This document shows positions 1 through 9,636 of a DNA stretch of 64,000 bases, one piece after another. Below the pieces are notes generated by a model. That model worked only from the letters and a program-made list of their open reading frames with translations. It was not told the DNA's origin and ran no database searches. The DNA comes from Trujillonella endophytica (lineage in GTDB: Bacteria; Actinomycetota; Actinomycetes; Mycobacteriales; Geodermatophilaceae): positions 342,239-406,238 of the forward strand of contig NZ_JABGCI010000003.1 in assembly GCF_019799905.1 (NCBI RefSeq). The letters are read 5' to 3'. Made by a program: the position numbers and the translations under genes. Every line of letters begins with the position of its first letter. Position 1 is the first letter of the stretch.

Positions 1-128
1 CAGGGCGACCGCCTCCGACCGCGGTCCCGGGGGGCGCCCGCGGGGCCTCGGGTACCTTCCCGCGGGGGCTCGCCGGTGCCGGGAGCACCGAGGCCGCCCC
101 CGTCGACACCGCACCCGAGGAGCCGTAC

Positions 129-695
129 GTGAAGAGCCGGGACCTGGCCTACATCGCCCTGTTCGCCGCCATCACCGCGGTGCTGGGCCTGTTGCCACCG
201 GTCCCCGTGCCCGGCATCCCCGTACCGATCACCGCCCAGACGCTGGGCGTCATGCTCGCGGGCTCGGTCCTCGGCGCCCGCCGCGGTGGGTTGGCGCTGC
301 TGACCTTCCTCGTGGTCGTCGCCGCGGGGATGCCGCTGCTGTCCGGCGGGCGCGGCGGGCTCGGCGTCTTCGTCGGCCCGTCCGCGGGCTACCTCTACAG
401 CTGGCCGATCGCGGCGTTCGTCATCGGGCTGCTCACCCAGGTCACCTACCGGCGGTTCAACCTGGCCTGGGCGATGGTCGCGAACCTCGTCGGCGGCATC
501 GCGGTCATCTACGCGCTGGGCATCCCCTTCACCTCGATCTACGGCGACGTGTCCCTGTCGGCCGCGGCCACCGGGTCCCTGTCGTTCATCCCGGGCGACC
601 TGGTCAAGGCCGGCATCGCCTCGGTCGTGGCCGTCGCGGTGCGCAAGGCCTACCCGGTCATCGAGCTGCCCCGCCGGCGGCCGGCGGCGGGCTGA
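129..695 (+). CDS. bioY: BioY, biotin ECF transporter S component
   Basis: This is the membrane substrate-binding (S) subunit of a biotin energy-coupling-factor transporter, 188 aa, the normal BioY length. The sequence shows about five to six hydrophobic segments and the typical BioY opening, with an AFAAITAVLG helix followed by the Pro-rich VPVPGIPVPIT stretch and then the QTLGVMLAG segment. The GTG start at 129 is used because it directly precedes the conserved first helix. The ATPase and T-component genes follow with almost no spacing, so all three are probably co-transcribed and form the complete uptake complex. Family assignment is from sequence pattern; biotin specificity is known for BioY in general. 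Confidence 0.93.
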   Translation: MKSRDLAYIALFAAITAVLGLLPPVPVPGIPVPITAQTLGVMLAGSVLGARRGGLALLTFLVVVAAGMPLLSGGRGGLGVFVGPSAGYLYSWPIAAFVIGLLTQVTYRRFNLAWAMVANLVGGIAVIYALGIPFTSIYGDVSLSAAATGSLSFIPGDLVKAGIASVVAVAVRKAYPVIELPRRRPAAG

Positions 696-697
696 CC

Positions 698-1432
698 GTG
701 CGGTGGGGACGGCGTGCGGCCTCCCGGGTCACCGCCGCCGCGGACCTCACCCGGACGGCGATCGAGCTGCGCGGCGTCTCCCACGACTACGGCGACCGCC
801 CGGTCCTGCGCGACCTCTCGCTGACCCTCGCCGAGTCGCGCGTCGGCGTGGTCGGCGGCAACGGCTCCGGCAAGAGCACGTTCGCCCGCCTGCTCAACGG
901 GCTCGTGGTGCCGACCGAGGGCACCGTGCTCGTGGACGGGCTGGACACCCGGACGCAGCTGCGGGAGGTCCGCCGGCGGGTCGGCTTCGTGTTCCAGGAC
1001 CCCGACGCGCAGATCGTGCTCCCCACGGTGGCCGAGGACGTCGGGTTCGGGCTCACCAACCTCGGGGTGCCACCGGAGGAGCGTGCGCGGCGGGTCGAGG
1101 AGGTGCTGGTCCGCTACGGCCTGGCCGGGCACCGCGACCACCCCGCGCACCTGCTCAGCGGCGGGCAGAAGCAGCTGCTCGCCATCGCCGGCGTGCTCGT
1201 CATGGCGCCGCAGCGGGTGGTGTTCGACGAGCCGACGACGCTGCTGGACCTCGCCAACACCCGCCGGATCGCGCGGGTCGTCGAGGAGCTCGAGCAGGAC
1301 GTCGTCGTCGTCACCCACCACCTGGACCTGCTGGCCGGCTTCGACCGGGTCCTGGTGTTCGAGGACGGCCGCGTGGTCGCCGACGGCGCACCGGCCGAGA
1401 CGGTCCGCTGGTACGTGGACCGGATGTCATGA
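698..1432 (+). CDS. bioM: BioM, ECF transporter ATP-binding protein
   Basis: ABC-type ATPase (244 aa) that energises the biotin ECF transporter. The Walker A motif GGNGSGKST lies near residues 54-62, the Q-loop FQDPDAQI is the form typical of CbiO/EcfA proteins, the signature is LSGGQKQ, Walker B is VVFDEPTT, and the switch histidine is in VTHH. The GTG start at 698 lies two bases after the bioY stop. About 20 residues precede the conserved beta strand, so a slightly later start is possible. Its stop overlaps the next start as ATGA, which implies translational coupling to bioN. Confidence 0.92.
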   Translation: MRWGRRAASRVTAAADLTRTAIELRGVSHDYGDRPVLRDLSLTLAESRVGVVGGNGSGKSTFARLLNGLVVPTEGTVLVDGLDTRTQLREVRRRVGFVFQDPDAQIVLPTVAEDVGFGLTNLGVPPEERARRVEEVLVRYGLAGHRDHPAHLLSGGQKQLLAIAGVLVMAPQRVVFDEPTTLLDLANTRRIARVVEELEQDVVVVTHHLDLLAGFDRVLVFEDGRVVADGAPAETVRWYVDRMS

Positions 1433-2067
1433 CCCTCTCCCTGTACGTGCCGGTGGCCAGCCCGGTGCACCGGGCTCCGGCCGGGCTGAAGCTCGGCCTG
1501 CTCGCGGCGCTGGCCGTGGCGCTGTTCCTCGTCGGCCGGCTCGCGGTGGCCGGCGGCGTCCTGGCCGCCGTGCTGCTGCTCGGCGTGGGGGTGGCCCGGC
1601 TGCCGGTCCGCGCGCTGGTCGCCCAGGTGCGCCCGGTGTGGCCCTGGCTGGTGCTCCTGCTCGCCTTCCACCTGGTGTTCACCGACTGGCGCACCGGCAC
1701 CCTGGTGGTGCTGCGGCTGCTCACCCTGGTGGTGGCGGCGGCGGTGGTGACCTCGACGACGCGGGTGACCGAGCTGGTCGCCGTCGTCGAGTGGCTGGCC
1801 CGCCCGCTCGCGGTCCTCGGGATCCGGCCGGCCCGCATCGGGCTGGTGATCGCGATGACGCTGCGGTTCATCCCGCTGATCGCCGAGCGCGCCGCCGCGA
1901 TCCGGGAGGCCCAGGCCGCCCGCGGGGCGACGGGCATGCGCTGGGGGATGCTCGTGCCCCTGCTCGTCCAGGTGCTGCGGCTGGCGCACACGCTCGGCGA
2001 GGCCCTGGACGCCCGGGGAGCCGACGCCCCGGCCCCGCCGCGCCGTGCGGGAGCATCGGCGCCGTGA
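1429..2067 (+). CDS. bioN: BioN, ECF transporter transmembrane (T) component
   Basis: Integral membrane T component of the biotin ECF transporter, 212 aa. It has several hydrophobic helices in the N-terminal two thirds. The C-terminal cytoplasmic region carries the two Ala-Arg-Gly coupling motifs of EcfT proteins, seen here as AARGAT and DARGAD, which contact the ATPases. The ATG start lies inside the stop region of bioM (ATGA overlap). The stop overlaps the GTG start of the MOSC gene. This completes the bioYMN operon. Confidence 0.92.
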   Translation: MTLSLYVPVASPVHRAPAGLKLGLLAALAVALFLVGRLAVAGGVLAAVLLLGVGVARLPVRALVAQVRPVWPWLVLLLAFHLVFTDWRTGTLVVLRLLTLVVAAAVVTSTTRVTELVAVVEWLARPLAVLGIRPARIGLVIAMTLRFIPLIAERAAAIREAQAARGATGMRWGMLVPLLVQVLRLAHTLGEALDARGADAPAPPRRAGASAP

Positions 2068-2591
2068 CCGGGACGCTGCTGGAGATCTGGTCGACGCCCG
2101 AGGCGGCCCGGCCGATGCGCCGCCTGGACACGGGCCGGCTGGTCGCCGGCGCGGGGCTCGAGGGTGACCGCTACGCGCTGGGCGGCGGCACGTGGGCCGG
2201 GTACCCGGACCTGGAGAAGCAGCTCACCCTGATCGACGCCGACGACGTCGCCGCCGTGGCCGCCGAGACGGGCACCGCGCTGACCCCCGGCGACACCCGC
2301 CGCAACCTCGTCACCCGGGGCATCGCCCTGCCGGAGCTGGTCGGCCGGTGGTTCGCGGTCGGCGACGCGTTGCTGTTCGGCATGAAGCGCTGCCCGCCGT
2401 GCACCCACCTGGAGCGGCTGAACGGCGCGAAGCTGGTCAAGGCCATGGCGTACCGCGGCGGGGTCAACGCGGCGGTGTTCGCCGGGGCGCCGATCGCCGA
2501 GGGGGCCGCCGTCCGGCTGCTGGACGACGACGAGGCGGCCCGCCGCGGCGCCCCCAGCGGTGCGGACCGGCCGGTGCCGCGCCGGGTCTGA
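2064..2591 (+). CDS. MOSC domain protein
   Basis: A 175-aa stand-alone MOSC (MoCo sulfurase C-terminal) domain protein. Visible hallmarks are the GAGLEGDRY segment, the DTRRNLVTRG motif and the CPPCTHLE motif, whose cysteine is the conserved one thought to handle sulfur or bind the cofactor. Proteins of this kind transfer sulfur or bind molybdenum cofactor, or mediate N-hydroxylated substrate reduction with partners; the substrate here is unknown. The GTG start at 2064 overlaps the bioN stop (GTGA), so it may be translated from the bioYMN transcript, but no functional link to biotin is evident. Confidence 0.85.
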   Translation: MTGTLLEIWSTPEAARPMRRLDTGRLVAGAGLEGDRYALGGGTWAGYPDLEKQLTLIDADDVAAVAAETGTALTPGDTRRNLVTRGIALPELVGRWFAVGDALLFGMKRCPPCTHLERLNGAKLVKAMAYRGGVNAAVFAGAPIAEGAAVRLLDDDEAARRGAPSGADRPVPRRV

Positions 2592-2595
2592 GGGG

Positions 2596-2690
2596 GGTCA
2601 GCAGGCCTCCACACCCACGGTCAGCCGCAGGCCTCCACACCCACGGTCAGCCGCAGGCCTCCACACCCACGGTCAGCCGCAGGCCTCCAC
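2596..2690. repeat. Short tandem repeat (period 26 bp, four units) over the thiolase 3' end
   Basis: The motif GGTCAGCCGCAGGCCTCCAC recurs at 2596, 2619, 2645 and 2671. The first unit lacks three bases, giving spacings of 23, 26 and 26. On the minus strand each unit encodes Glu-Ala-Cys-Gly followed by TGA in one frame. The unit at 2671 is the true end of the thiolase gene, and the other three lie downstream of its stop. It sits between two convergent genes, so it looks like slippage-type amplification of a gene tail. Confidence 0.9.
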
Positions 2691-3827
2691 GACCACGGCC
2701 ACGCCCTGCCCGCCGCCGACGGCGATGGCGGCCAGGCCGGTGCGGCCCGCGCCGCCGCGCAGGAGCTGGGCGAACAGCCGGACCGCCAGGATCGCACCCG
2801 AGGCGCCCCACGGGTGGCCGAGGGCGAGCGCGCCGCCCTCCCGACACACCCGCTCGGGGTCGAGCTCCAGCGCGGCGCAGCAGGCCAGGACCTGCCCGGC
2901 GAAGGCCTCGTTGAACTCGATCACGTCGACGTCGTCGAGGGTCAGCCCGGCGCGGTCCAGCGCCTGCCTCGCCGCCGGGACGATGCCCAGCCCGGGACGG
3001 CGGGGGTCGACACCGGCGGTGGCGGTGCCGAGCACCCGCAGCCCGGGGACGCCGAGCCGCCGGTGCGTGCCGGCGTCGACCAGGGTGACCGCGGCGGCGC
3101 CGTCGTTGATGCCGCAGGAGTTGCCGACGGTCACCGTGCCGCCGTGGGCCGGGCGGAGGCGGGCCAGCCGCTCCACCGTGAGCCCGGCGCGTGGCCGCTC
3201 GTCGGCGTCGAGGCCGGCGACGGGGACCAGCTCGCCGGCGAAGCCCCCGGCCCGTCGCGTGGCGAGCGCGCGGGCGTGGGAGCGGACGGCGTAGGCGTCC
3301 TGGGCCGCGCGGCCGATGCCGTGCTCCCTCGCGACGAGGTCGGCGGCCGGGCCCATGTCGGGGTCGCCGACGCCGGCCGGGGCGAACGGTGCCCGCTCGT
3401 AGCGGACCGGCGGCTCCTCCCCCCGGGCCGGCCACATCCGCCAGGGCGCGGTCGAGGCGGACTCGACGCCGCCGGCGAGCACCGCGCCCGTCTCGCCGCG
3501 CAGCTGTGCCACGGCGAGCACGATCGCCGCCAGGCCGCTGCCGCACTGCCGGTCGACGGTGAGCCCGGGGACGGTCGCCGGGAGACCGGCCTGGAGCGCG
3601 GCCACGCGGGCGACGTCGCCGCCGGGGCCCATGCAGTTGCCCAGCACCACCTCGCGCACCGGGACGTCGTCCAGGACGGCGCCCGGTGTCGTCCCCGGTC
3701 CTGCCGTCAGGTCGGCGACGACGGCGGCGGCGAGGTCGGCGGCGGTGCAGCCGGCCAGCGCGCGTCCCGCCGTCCCGATCGGGGTGCGCCGGGCGGCCAC
3801 CACCACCGGGGCGTCGTCGCGCGTCAC
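2673..3827 (-). CDS. Thiolase family acetyl-CoA acyltransferase
   Basis: A 384-aa thiolase that catalyses acyl-CoA thiolysis or the reverse Claisen condensation. The nucleophilic cysteine lies in DRQCGSGLAAI near residue 86. The second half carries NEAFAGQVLA and GGALALGHPWGASGA, with the catalytic histidine. The final cysteine motif, normally Cys-Gly-Gly-Gly-Gly, appears as AVGGGQGVAVVVEACG. In this protein the position usually occupied by the second catalytic Cys reads AIAVGGGQG with no Cys, so the general acid/base Cys appears to be missing or displaced. The GTG start at 3827 overlaps the stop of the upstream ligase gene (GTGA), indicating a two-gene operon. Longer upstream starts would run into that gene. 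Confidence 0.85.
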   Translation of the reverse strand: MTRDDAPVVVAARRTPIGTAGRALAGCTAADLAAAVVADLTAGPGTTPGAVLDDVPVREVVLGNCMGPGGDVARVAALQAGLPATVPGLTVDRQCGSGLAAIVLAVAQLRGETGAVLAGGVESASTAPWRMWPARGEEPPVRYERAPFAPAGVGDPDMGPAADLVAREHGIGRAAQDAYAVRSHARALATRRAGGFAGELVPVAGLDADERPRAGLTVERLARLRPAHGGTVTVGNSCGINDGAAAVTLVDAGTHRRLGVPGLRVLGTATAGVDPRRPGLGIVPAARQALDRAGLTLDDVDVIEFNEAFAGQVLACCAALELDPERVCREGGALALGHPWGASGAILAVRLFAQLLRGGAGRTGLAAIAVGGGQGVAVVVEACG

Positions 3828-4831
3828 GGGGCACCCGCCGGGGCGAGCCGGCCCTCGGCAGCGAGCTCGGCGACCGCCGCCCGGTCGACCTTCCCGGCGC
3901 CGGTCAGCGGCAGCTGCGCGAGGGCGAACCACCGGCGTGGGCGCTGGGCCGGCGCCAGCTCCGCGCGCGCGGCCGCACGGGCGCGGGCGAGCCCCGCGGG
4001 GTCGGCGAGCACCGCGGCGACGACGGCGCCCAGCCGGGGGTGCGGGAGCCCCACCACGAGCACGTCGGCGCCCGTGGCCCGGCGCAGCACCTGCTCGACC
4101 TCACCGGCGAGCACGGTGACCCCGCCGGTGAGGACGGCGTCGGCGCCGCGGCCGGTCACGGTGAGCACGCCGTCGTCCAGCCGGCCGCGGTCGCCGACGG
4201 TCGCGAAGCCGTCCCCGGCCACCGCGAACGGCCCGTCGTCCCCGCCGGCGTAGCCGCGGGAGAGGTAGGGCGAGCGGGCCCAGATGCGGCCGTCGCGGAT
4301 CTCCACGGCGACGTCCGGGAAGGGGCGCAGGTCCTCCTCGTGCGTGCCCCAGGCGACGAAGGAGAGCTCGGCCGCGCCGTAGTAGTGGGCGATCCGCGCG
4401 CCGGCCGCCTCCGCCCGCGACGCCAGGTCGCGGCGCAGCCGGTCACCGGCGACGACGACGGTGCGCCCGCGGAGGTCGGTGCCCGCCTGCAGCGCACTGG
4501 TCAGCGCGGCCGGGGTGAGGTGCAGGTGCGTGGCCTGCTCGGGTTCGGCGAGCAGCGCCGCTCCCGCCGAGCGGGCGTGCACGGCGGCGAAGAGGTTCAT
4601 CGTGGCCGAGAGCGGGCCGGGCACGCAGACGCGGGACGCCGGCCCGATGCCGGCCAGCGCCGAGACGTGCGGGAAGGAGTCGGCCCAGGAGGCGGCGGTG
4701 CGCACGACCACGCGGGGACGGTCGGTCGTGCCGGAGGTCCGCAGGGCGATCAGCCCGCCGCGCTCGCAGGCGTCGAGCACCGCGGCGACCGGATCCGCGG
4801 CCGCGGCGACGTCCGTCGGGGACTCGGTCAC
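3824..4831 (-). CDS. Short AMP-forming acyl-CoA ligase (ANL superfamily)
   Basis: A 335-aa ANL-type ligase, much shorter than the usual 500-550 aa. It keeps the phosphate-binding LRTSGTTDRPR loop near residue 30, the YYGAAELSF adenine motif, the GDRG hinge region and a C-terminal LTGAGKVDR with the adenylation lysine. The missing part is most of the N-terminal subdomain, as in short MenE-like o-succinylbenzoate-CoA ligases, which are about 360 aa. It probably activates a carboxylate to its CoA thioester for the coupled thiolase. The substrate is not deducible, and no other menaquinone genes are nearby. Confidence 0.8.
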   Translation of the reverse strand: MTESPTDVAAAADPVAAVLDACERGGLIALRTSGTTDRPRVVVRTAASWADSFPHVSALAGIGPASRVCVPGPLSATMNLFAAVHARSAGAALLAEPEQATHLHLTPAALTSALQAGTDLRGRTVVVAGDRLRRDLASRAEAAGARIAHYYGAAELSFVAWGTHEEDLRPFPDVAVEIRDGRIWARSPYLSRGYAGGDDGPFAVAGDGFATVGDRGRLDDGVLTVTGRGADAVLTGGVTVLAGEVEQVLRRATGADVLVVGLPHPRLGAVVAAVLADPAGLARARAAARAELAPAQRPRRWFALAQLPLTGAGKVDRAAVAELAAEGRLAPAGAP

Positions 4832-4965
4832 GGCCCTCCCCGCCCACTCGCCCGTCCGGGACCCGTCGCCCGGCCTCGGCAGCGTACGGAGCGCGAGGGG
4901 CTGTGCTGACCGGCCGGTGCGCGGGACACTCGCGCCCCGGCCGTCGGCCCTCGAGGAGGGGTCCC

Positions 4966-5733
4966 ATGGAAACCGCCGTCAGCGAGATCGCGCCGGACGT
5001 GTTCCGGCTGTCGACGTACGTCCCCGAAGCCGACTTCCAGTTCAACCAGTACCTGGTCGTCGGCGACGAGCCGCTGCTGTTCCACACCGGCCCGCGCGCG
5101 CTGTTCCCCCTGGTCTCCGAGGCGGTGGCGCGCGTGATGCCGGTGGCGGACCTGCGCTGGATCACCTTCGGCCACGTCGAGGCCGACGAGTGCGGGGCGA
5201 TGAACCTCTGGCTCGCCGCCGCCCCGCGGGCCGAGGTCGCACACGGCGCGATGGGCTGCGTCGTCTCGATCGACGACCTGGCCGACCGCCCGCCCCGGCC
5301 CCTGGCCGACGGCGAGGTCATCGAGGTCGGGGACCGGCGGGTGCGGCACATCGACACACCCCACGTGCCGCACGGGTGGGACGCCCGGGTGCTGTTCGAG
5401 GAGACGACCGGCACGCTGCTGTGCGGCGACCTGTTCAGCGCCTTCGGCGCCAGCCCGGCGGTCACCGAGCAGGACGTCGTCGGCCCGGCCCTGCAGGCGG
5501 AGGACATGTTCCGCGCCACCTGCCTGACCCCGGCCACCGGGGCGACCATCCGCGCGCTGGCCGACCTGCACCCGGCGACCCTGGCCCTCATGCACGGGCC
5601 CGCGTTCGCCGGGGACTGCGTGCAGGCCCTGCGCGACCTGGCCGACGCCTACGACGAGCGGCTGGCCAGCGAGGGGGCGCGGCTGCACGGCCCGGTCCCG
5701 CCGCCGGGGGGTGGCTCCCCGGCCGGCGGCTGA
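4966..5733 (+). CDS. MBL-fold (ODP-type) metalloprotein
   Basis: A 255-aa protein resembling the oxygen-binding diiron (ODP) branch of metallo-beta-lactamase folds, as in the flavodiiron N-terminal module. Metal-ligand candidates are HVEADECG near residues 67-74, HVPHGWD and GDLF, and MHGPAF near the C terminus. It stands alone without a flavodoxin domain. The ATG at 4966 is preceded by a strong ribosome-binding site (GAGGAGGGG). A role in oxygen or NO sensing or detoxification is possible from family knowledge but not shown here. A convergent thioesterase gene lies downstream, separated by a hairpin. Confidence 0.75.
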   Translation: METAVSEIAPDVFRLSTYVPEADFQFNQYLVVGDEPLLFHTGPRALFPLVSEAVARVMPVADLRWITFGHVEADECGAMNLWLAAAPRAEVAHGAMGCVVSIDDLADRPPRPLADGEVIEVGDRRVRHIDTPHVPHGWDARVLFEETTGTLLCGDLFSAFGASPAVTEQDVVGPALQAEDMFRATCLTPATGATIRALADLHPATLALMHGPAFAGDCVQALRDLADAYDERLASEGARLHGPVPPPGGGSPAGG

Positions 5734-5771
5734 GCCGGTGGCCGCACCCGCCGATCCCCTCCCCCGGGTGC

Positions 5772-5805
5772 TCGTGCTCTGCCTACTCCTGTACGCAGAG
5801 CACGA
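5772..5805. repeat. Dispersed hairpin element, copy 1
   Basis: An inverted repeat TCGTGCTCTGC...GCAGAGCACGA (11-bp arms) lies between convergent genes. The same stem and the flanking GCGG(G)AGT-ATCCCGA-like tail recur at 15185-15240. It could serve as a bidirectional terminator and belongs to a short repeat family. Confidence 0.7.
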
Positions 5806-5847
5806 CCGCGCGGGGAGTCATCCCGACCGGGCCTCCCGGCATGCCGA

Positions 5848-6261
5848 TCAGCCGGCGGGCTCGTCGGTCCAGCGGAGGAGGAACTCCTTCTCGTCGGGCG
5901 TGAGCCGGCGCGGCCGGGCGATGTCGAAGTCGTACGGCACCAGCAGGGTGCTGCCGGTGACCGCGAGCCGGTCGCCGTCGAACACCTCGTAGTGGCAGGT
6001 GAACGCGGCGGCACGGAGCCCCGAGACCCAGATCTGCACGTCCAGCGGACGGGCGGTGTAGACGACCGGCAGCTTGTACCGGATCTCGTGGGACGCCACG
6101 ACCGTCCCCCGGCGCAGCCCGGTGCGCTCCTCCAGCGTCGCCCGCTCGAAGAACAGGTCGACGCGGGCCATCTCGAAGTACTGCAGGAAGACGACGTTGT
6201 TGACGTGCCCGTAGGCGTCCATGTCCGACCAGCGCATGGGGACCTGCACGGTGTGCCTCAC
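5848..6261 (-). CDS. Acyl-CoA thioesterase, hotdog fold (4HBT type)
   Basis: Single-hotdog thioesterase of about 137 aa. The opening MRWSDMDAYGHVNN is the 4-hydroxybenzoyl-CoA thioesterase signature, with the catalytic Asp in DMDAYGHVNN. It is followed by FLQYFEMARVDLF and SHEIRYKLPV. It should hydrolyse acyl-CoA thioesters in the cytosol; the substrate is unknown. The GTG start at 6261 is preferred because it begins six residues before the conserved core. Another GTG at 6279 adds six residues and cannot be excluded. The gene lies upstream of ettA on the same strand, separated by a terminator-like hairpin at the ettA side. Confidence 0.88.
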   Translation of the reverse strand: MRHTVQVPMRWSDMDAYGHVNNVVFLQYFEMARVDLFFERATLEERTGLRRGTVVASHEIRYKLPVVYTARPLDVQIWVSGLRAAAFTCHYEVFDGDRLAVTGSTLLVPYDFDIARPRRLTPDEKEFLLRWTDEPAG

Positions 6262-6312
6262 GCGGCCACCCTGCCGCACGCGCCGGCCGGAGCGCGATCC
6301 GCCCCGGCCGGT

Positions 6313-6363
6313 GGGCCCCCTCCCGGCGCCCGCCCCGTGCGGAGCGTGGGGAGGAGGGGGCCC
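6313..6363 (-). terminator. Terminator-like inverted repeat after ettA
   Basis: Perfect 11-bp arms GGGCCCCCTCC and GGAGGGGGCCC with a 29-nt loop lie immediately downstream of the ettA stop on the minus strand. There is no T-tract, as is usual in this GC-rich context. Confidence 0.5.
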
Positions 6364-6367
6364 TTCC

Positions 6368-8038
<1,671 letters not shown>

Positions 8039-8075
8039 TGGGCCAGGGAGCCTTCCGTCGGGTTCGCGTGGGGGT

Positions 8076-8102
8076 GGCGGGACCGGCCTGGCCGGCCCCG
8101 CC
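8076..8102 (-). terminator. Terminator-like hairpin between ssb and ettA
   Basis: Arms GGCGGGACCGGCC and GGCCGGCCCCGCC (12 of 13 paired, 1-nt loop) lie just downstream of the ssb stop on the minus strand. The hairpin probably limits read-through from ssb into ettA. Confidence 0.45.
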
Positions 8103-8142
8103 CCCTGCGTTCTCTTCCCCCGATCCTCCCAGTTCCGGGCGG

Positions 8143-8661
8143 CTAGTGGAGAGCCGGTTCCCGGACTTCCGGATCGGGGTCCACCGGGGACAACGCCCCG
8201 CCGTCCACGATGTAGTCCTCGCCGGTGAGCGGCCCGTCGAACGGCGCCGGCTCGTCGAACTCGGCCGCCGGCTCGGCCGGGGCCTCCTCGGGGCGCGGGT
8301 TGCGCGGCGCGCGCTGGTACTCGGCCCAGCCGTGGCGCAGGTCCGGTCCGACCGCCTCCGCCCGGATCTGGGAGGTGCTGCCGCGGCCGTTCTGCGACTC
8401 GTAGTCGCGCGTCCACAGGCGGCCGACGACCACCACGGCGTCGCCCTTGCTGAGGCTCCGCACGACGTTGCCGCTCAGGTCTCCCCAGCACTCGACGTCG
8501 GACCAGAAGGTCTCGCCGTCGACCCACTCCTGGCCGGCCCGGTCGAAGCGCCGGGCGGTCGAGGCGATGCGGAAGTTGGTGACGAAGCCGCCGTTGTCGA
8601 CGCGGGAGCGGCGGGGTGGGCTGGCGACGCGGCCCACCACGGTGATGTCGGTGTCGGGCAT
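8143..8661 (-). CDS. ssb: Single-stranded DNA-binding protein (SSB family)
   Basis: A 172-aa SSB with an N-terminal OB fold. It begins MPDTDITVVGRVASPP, followed by NFRIASTARR, the FWSDVECWGDLSGNVV core and the strand VVVVGRLWTRDY. The C-terminal tail is acidic and proline-rich but lacks the DDDIPF-type tip found in replicative SSB, so this looks like the accessory SSB paralog seen in many actinobacteria, sometimes linked to competence or recombination. The ATG at 8661 begins the fold directly. That it is not the essential replicative copy is inference. Confidence 0.88.
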   Translation of the reverse strand: MPDTDITVVGRVASPPRRSRVDNGGFVTNFRIASTARRFDRAGQEWVDGETFWSDVECWGDLSGNVVRSLSKGDAVVVVGRLWTRDYESQNGRGSTSQIRAEAVGPDLRHGWAEYQRAPRNPRPEEAPAEPAAEFDEPAPFDGPLTGEDYIVDGGALSPVDPDPEVREPALH

Positions 8662-8844
8662 GGGGTCCTCCTCCGGTCGGTGCGCCGGTGCGGCGCGACC
8701 GGCTCCGTGCCGGCCTGGCCCGACCCTCCGCCGCCGGGGCCCGCCCGCCCACGGCCCGCCGTCATCTGTGGACGGCCCGCGAGGTTGTGGACGACTCATC
8801 AGGGAGCCCGACCCGTCCCGACCGCACCACCCCGGTGCCCGAGG

Positions 8845-9252
8845 TCAGGGGCGCCACTCCTCGCGGTACTCCGGGTGGTCGGCGTACGGGAGCGCGAGGG
8901 TGCGCAGGACGAGGTCGCGAGTGACGTCGTCCGCGGTGGCGCCTTCCAGCAGCTGTCGCTTGGCCCGGCACTCGGCGAGGACGCGGGTCGGGTGCCAGGC
9001 GGCGATGTGCTCGGCGTCCCGGCCCCGGACCCGGAGCATCACGCCCTGGTTGGTGCCCAGCACCACGGTCGGCGCCTCGAACGACTGCCCCTCCACCCAG
9101 TGCGTGGCCTTCGCACCGGTGGACTCGAGGAAGGCCGGGAGGCCCGCCCGGCCCGGGAACCACCGCCACGGGCCGGGGGTCGAGCCGCGGGCGGTGTTCT
9201 CGTCCTCGGTGATGCGTGCGCGCAGGAAGTCAGCCAGGTCCACGGCGGCCAT
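8845..9252 (-). CDS. DUF6221 family protein
   Basis: A 135-aa protein with the features of the DUF6221 family, common in actinobacterial genomes and phages. It opens with DLADFLRARITEDENTA, has a PGPWRWF motif, and near the C terminus HIAAWHPTRVLAECRAKRQLLE. The function of this family is unknown. The ATG at 9252 is the first in the conserved frame; the longer frame upstream runs into tRNA-Arg. Its location next to a tRNA suits a phage-derived origin, but no attachment repeat was found. Confidence 0.75.
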   Translation of the reverse strand: MAAVDLADFLRARITEDENTARGSTPGPWRWFPGRAGLPAFLESTGAKATHWVEGQSFEAPTVVLGTNQGVMLRVRGRDAEHIAAWHPTRVLAECRAKRQLLEGATADDVTRDLVLRTLALPYADHPEYREEWRP

Positions 9253-9294
9253 GCTGCCTCCCCCGCCGGGATCGGGTGCGATGATCGGCTGCGA

Positions 9295-9367
9295 GCGCCC
9301 GTAGCTCAGCGGATAGAGCAGGTGCCTTCTAAGCACTTGGCCGCAGGTTCGAGTCCTGCCGGGCGCG
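9295..9367 (+). tRNA. tRNA-Arg (TCT anticodon)
   Basis: 73 nt fold into a cloverleaf. The acceptor GCGCCCG pairs with CGGGCGC, the D arm is GCTC/GAGC, the anticodon loop CTTCTAA gives TCT, and the T arm is GCAGG TTCGAGT CCTGC. CCA is not encoded. It decodes AGA, a rare codon in such a GC-rich genome. Confidence 0.95.
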
Positions 9368-9407
9368 CTCCTCGGGCGGCGACCGGACCCGGAGCTACGG
9401 TCCCGGC

Positions 9408-9611
9408 ATGCGGTACTGGGTGTACGAGGATCGCCGGAGCGACCGGGCCACCATCCACCTCGCGCACTGCGTGCACTGCAACCACGGTGAGGGGAAGCAG
9501 GGCACCCGACCGGAGAACGGCCGCTGGCACGGCCCGTTCACCTCGCGCGACTCCGCTCATGTCGCAGCGACCGCCACCCGCCACGCCGTCCACCGCTGCA
9601 CCCGGTGCTGA
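9408..9611 (+). CDS. Small Cys/His protein of unknown function
   Basis: A 67-aa reading frame beginning MRYWVYEDRRSDRATIHLAHC. It contains two Cys pairs, CVHC near residue 21 and CTRC at the very end, separated by about 40 residues with several histidines. This is consistent with a small zinc-binding fold. The ATG start is about 40 nt after tRNA-Arg. Composition (Trp, His, Cys) and codon use look like a real actinobacterial small protein, and similar short zinc-ribbon-like proteins are widespread. No function can be assigned. Confidence 0.55.
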   Translation: MRYWVYEDRRSDRATIHLAHCVHCNHGEGKQGTRPENGRWHGPFTSRDSAHVAATATRHAVHRCTRC

Positions 9612-9636
9612 GGCCGCACCGGACGGGGTCGCGTGC

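Noticed and set aside
1..128. Biotin-responsive riboswitch or operator before bioY
   Set aside because: Only 128 bases are visible and no convincing palindrome or conserved structure was recognised.
9295..9367. tRNA-Arg as an integration site for the DUF6221 and small Cys-protein genes
   Set aside because: I found no second copy of its 3' end in the flanking sequence.
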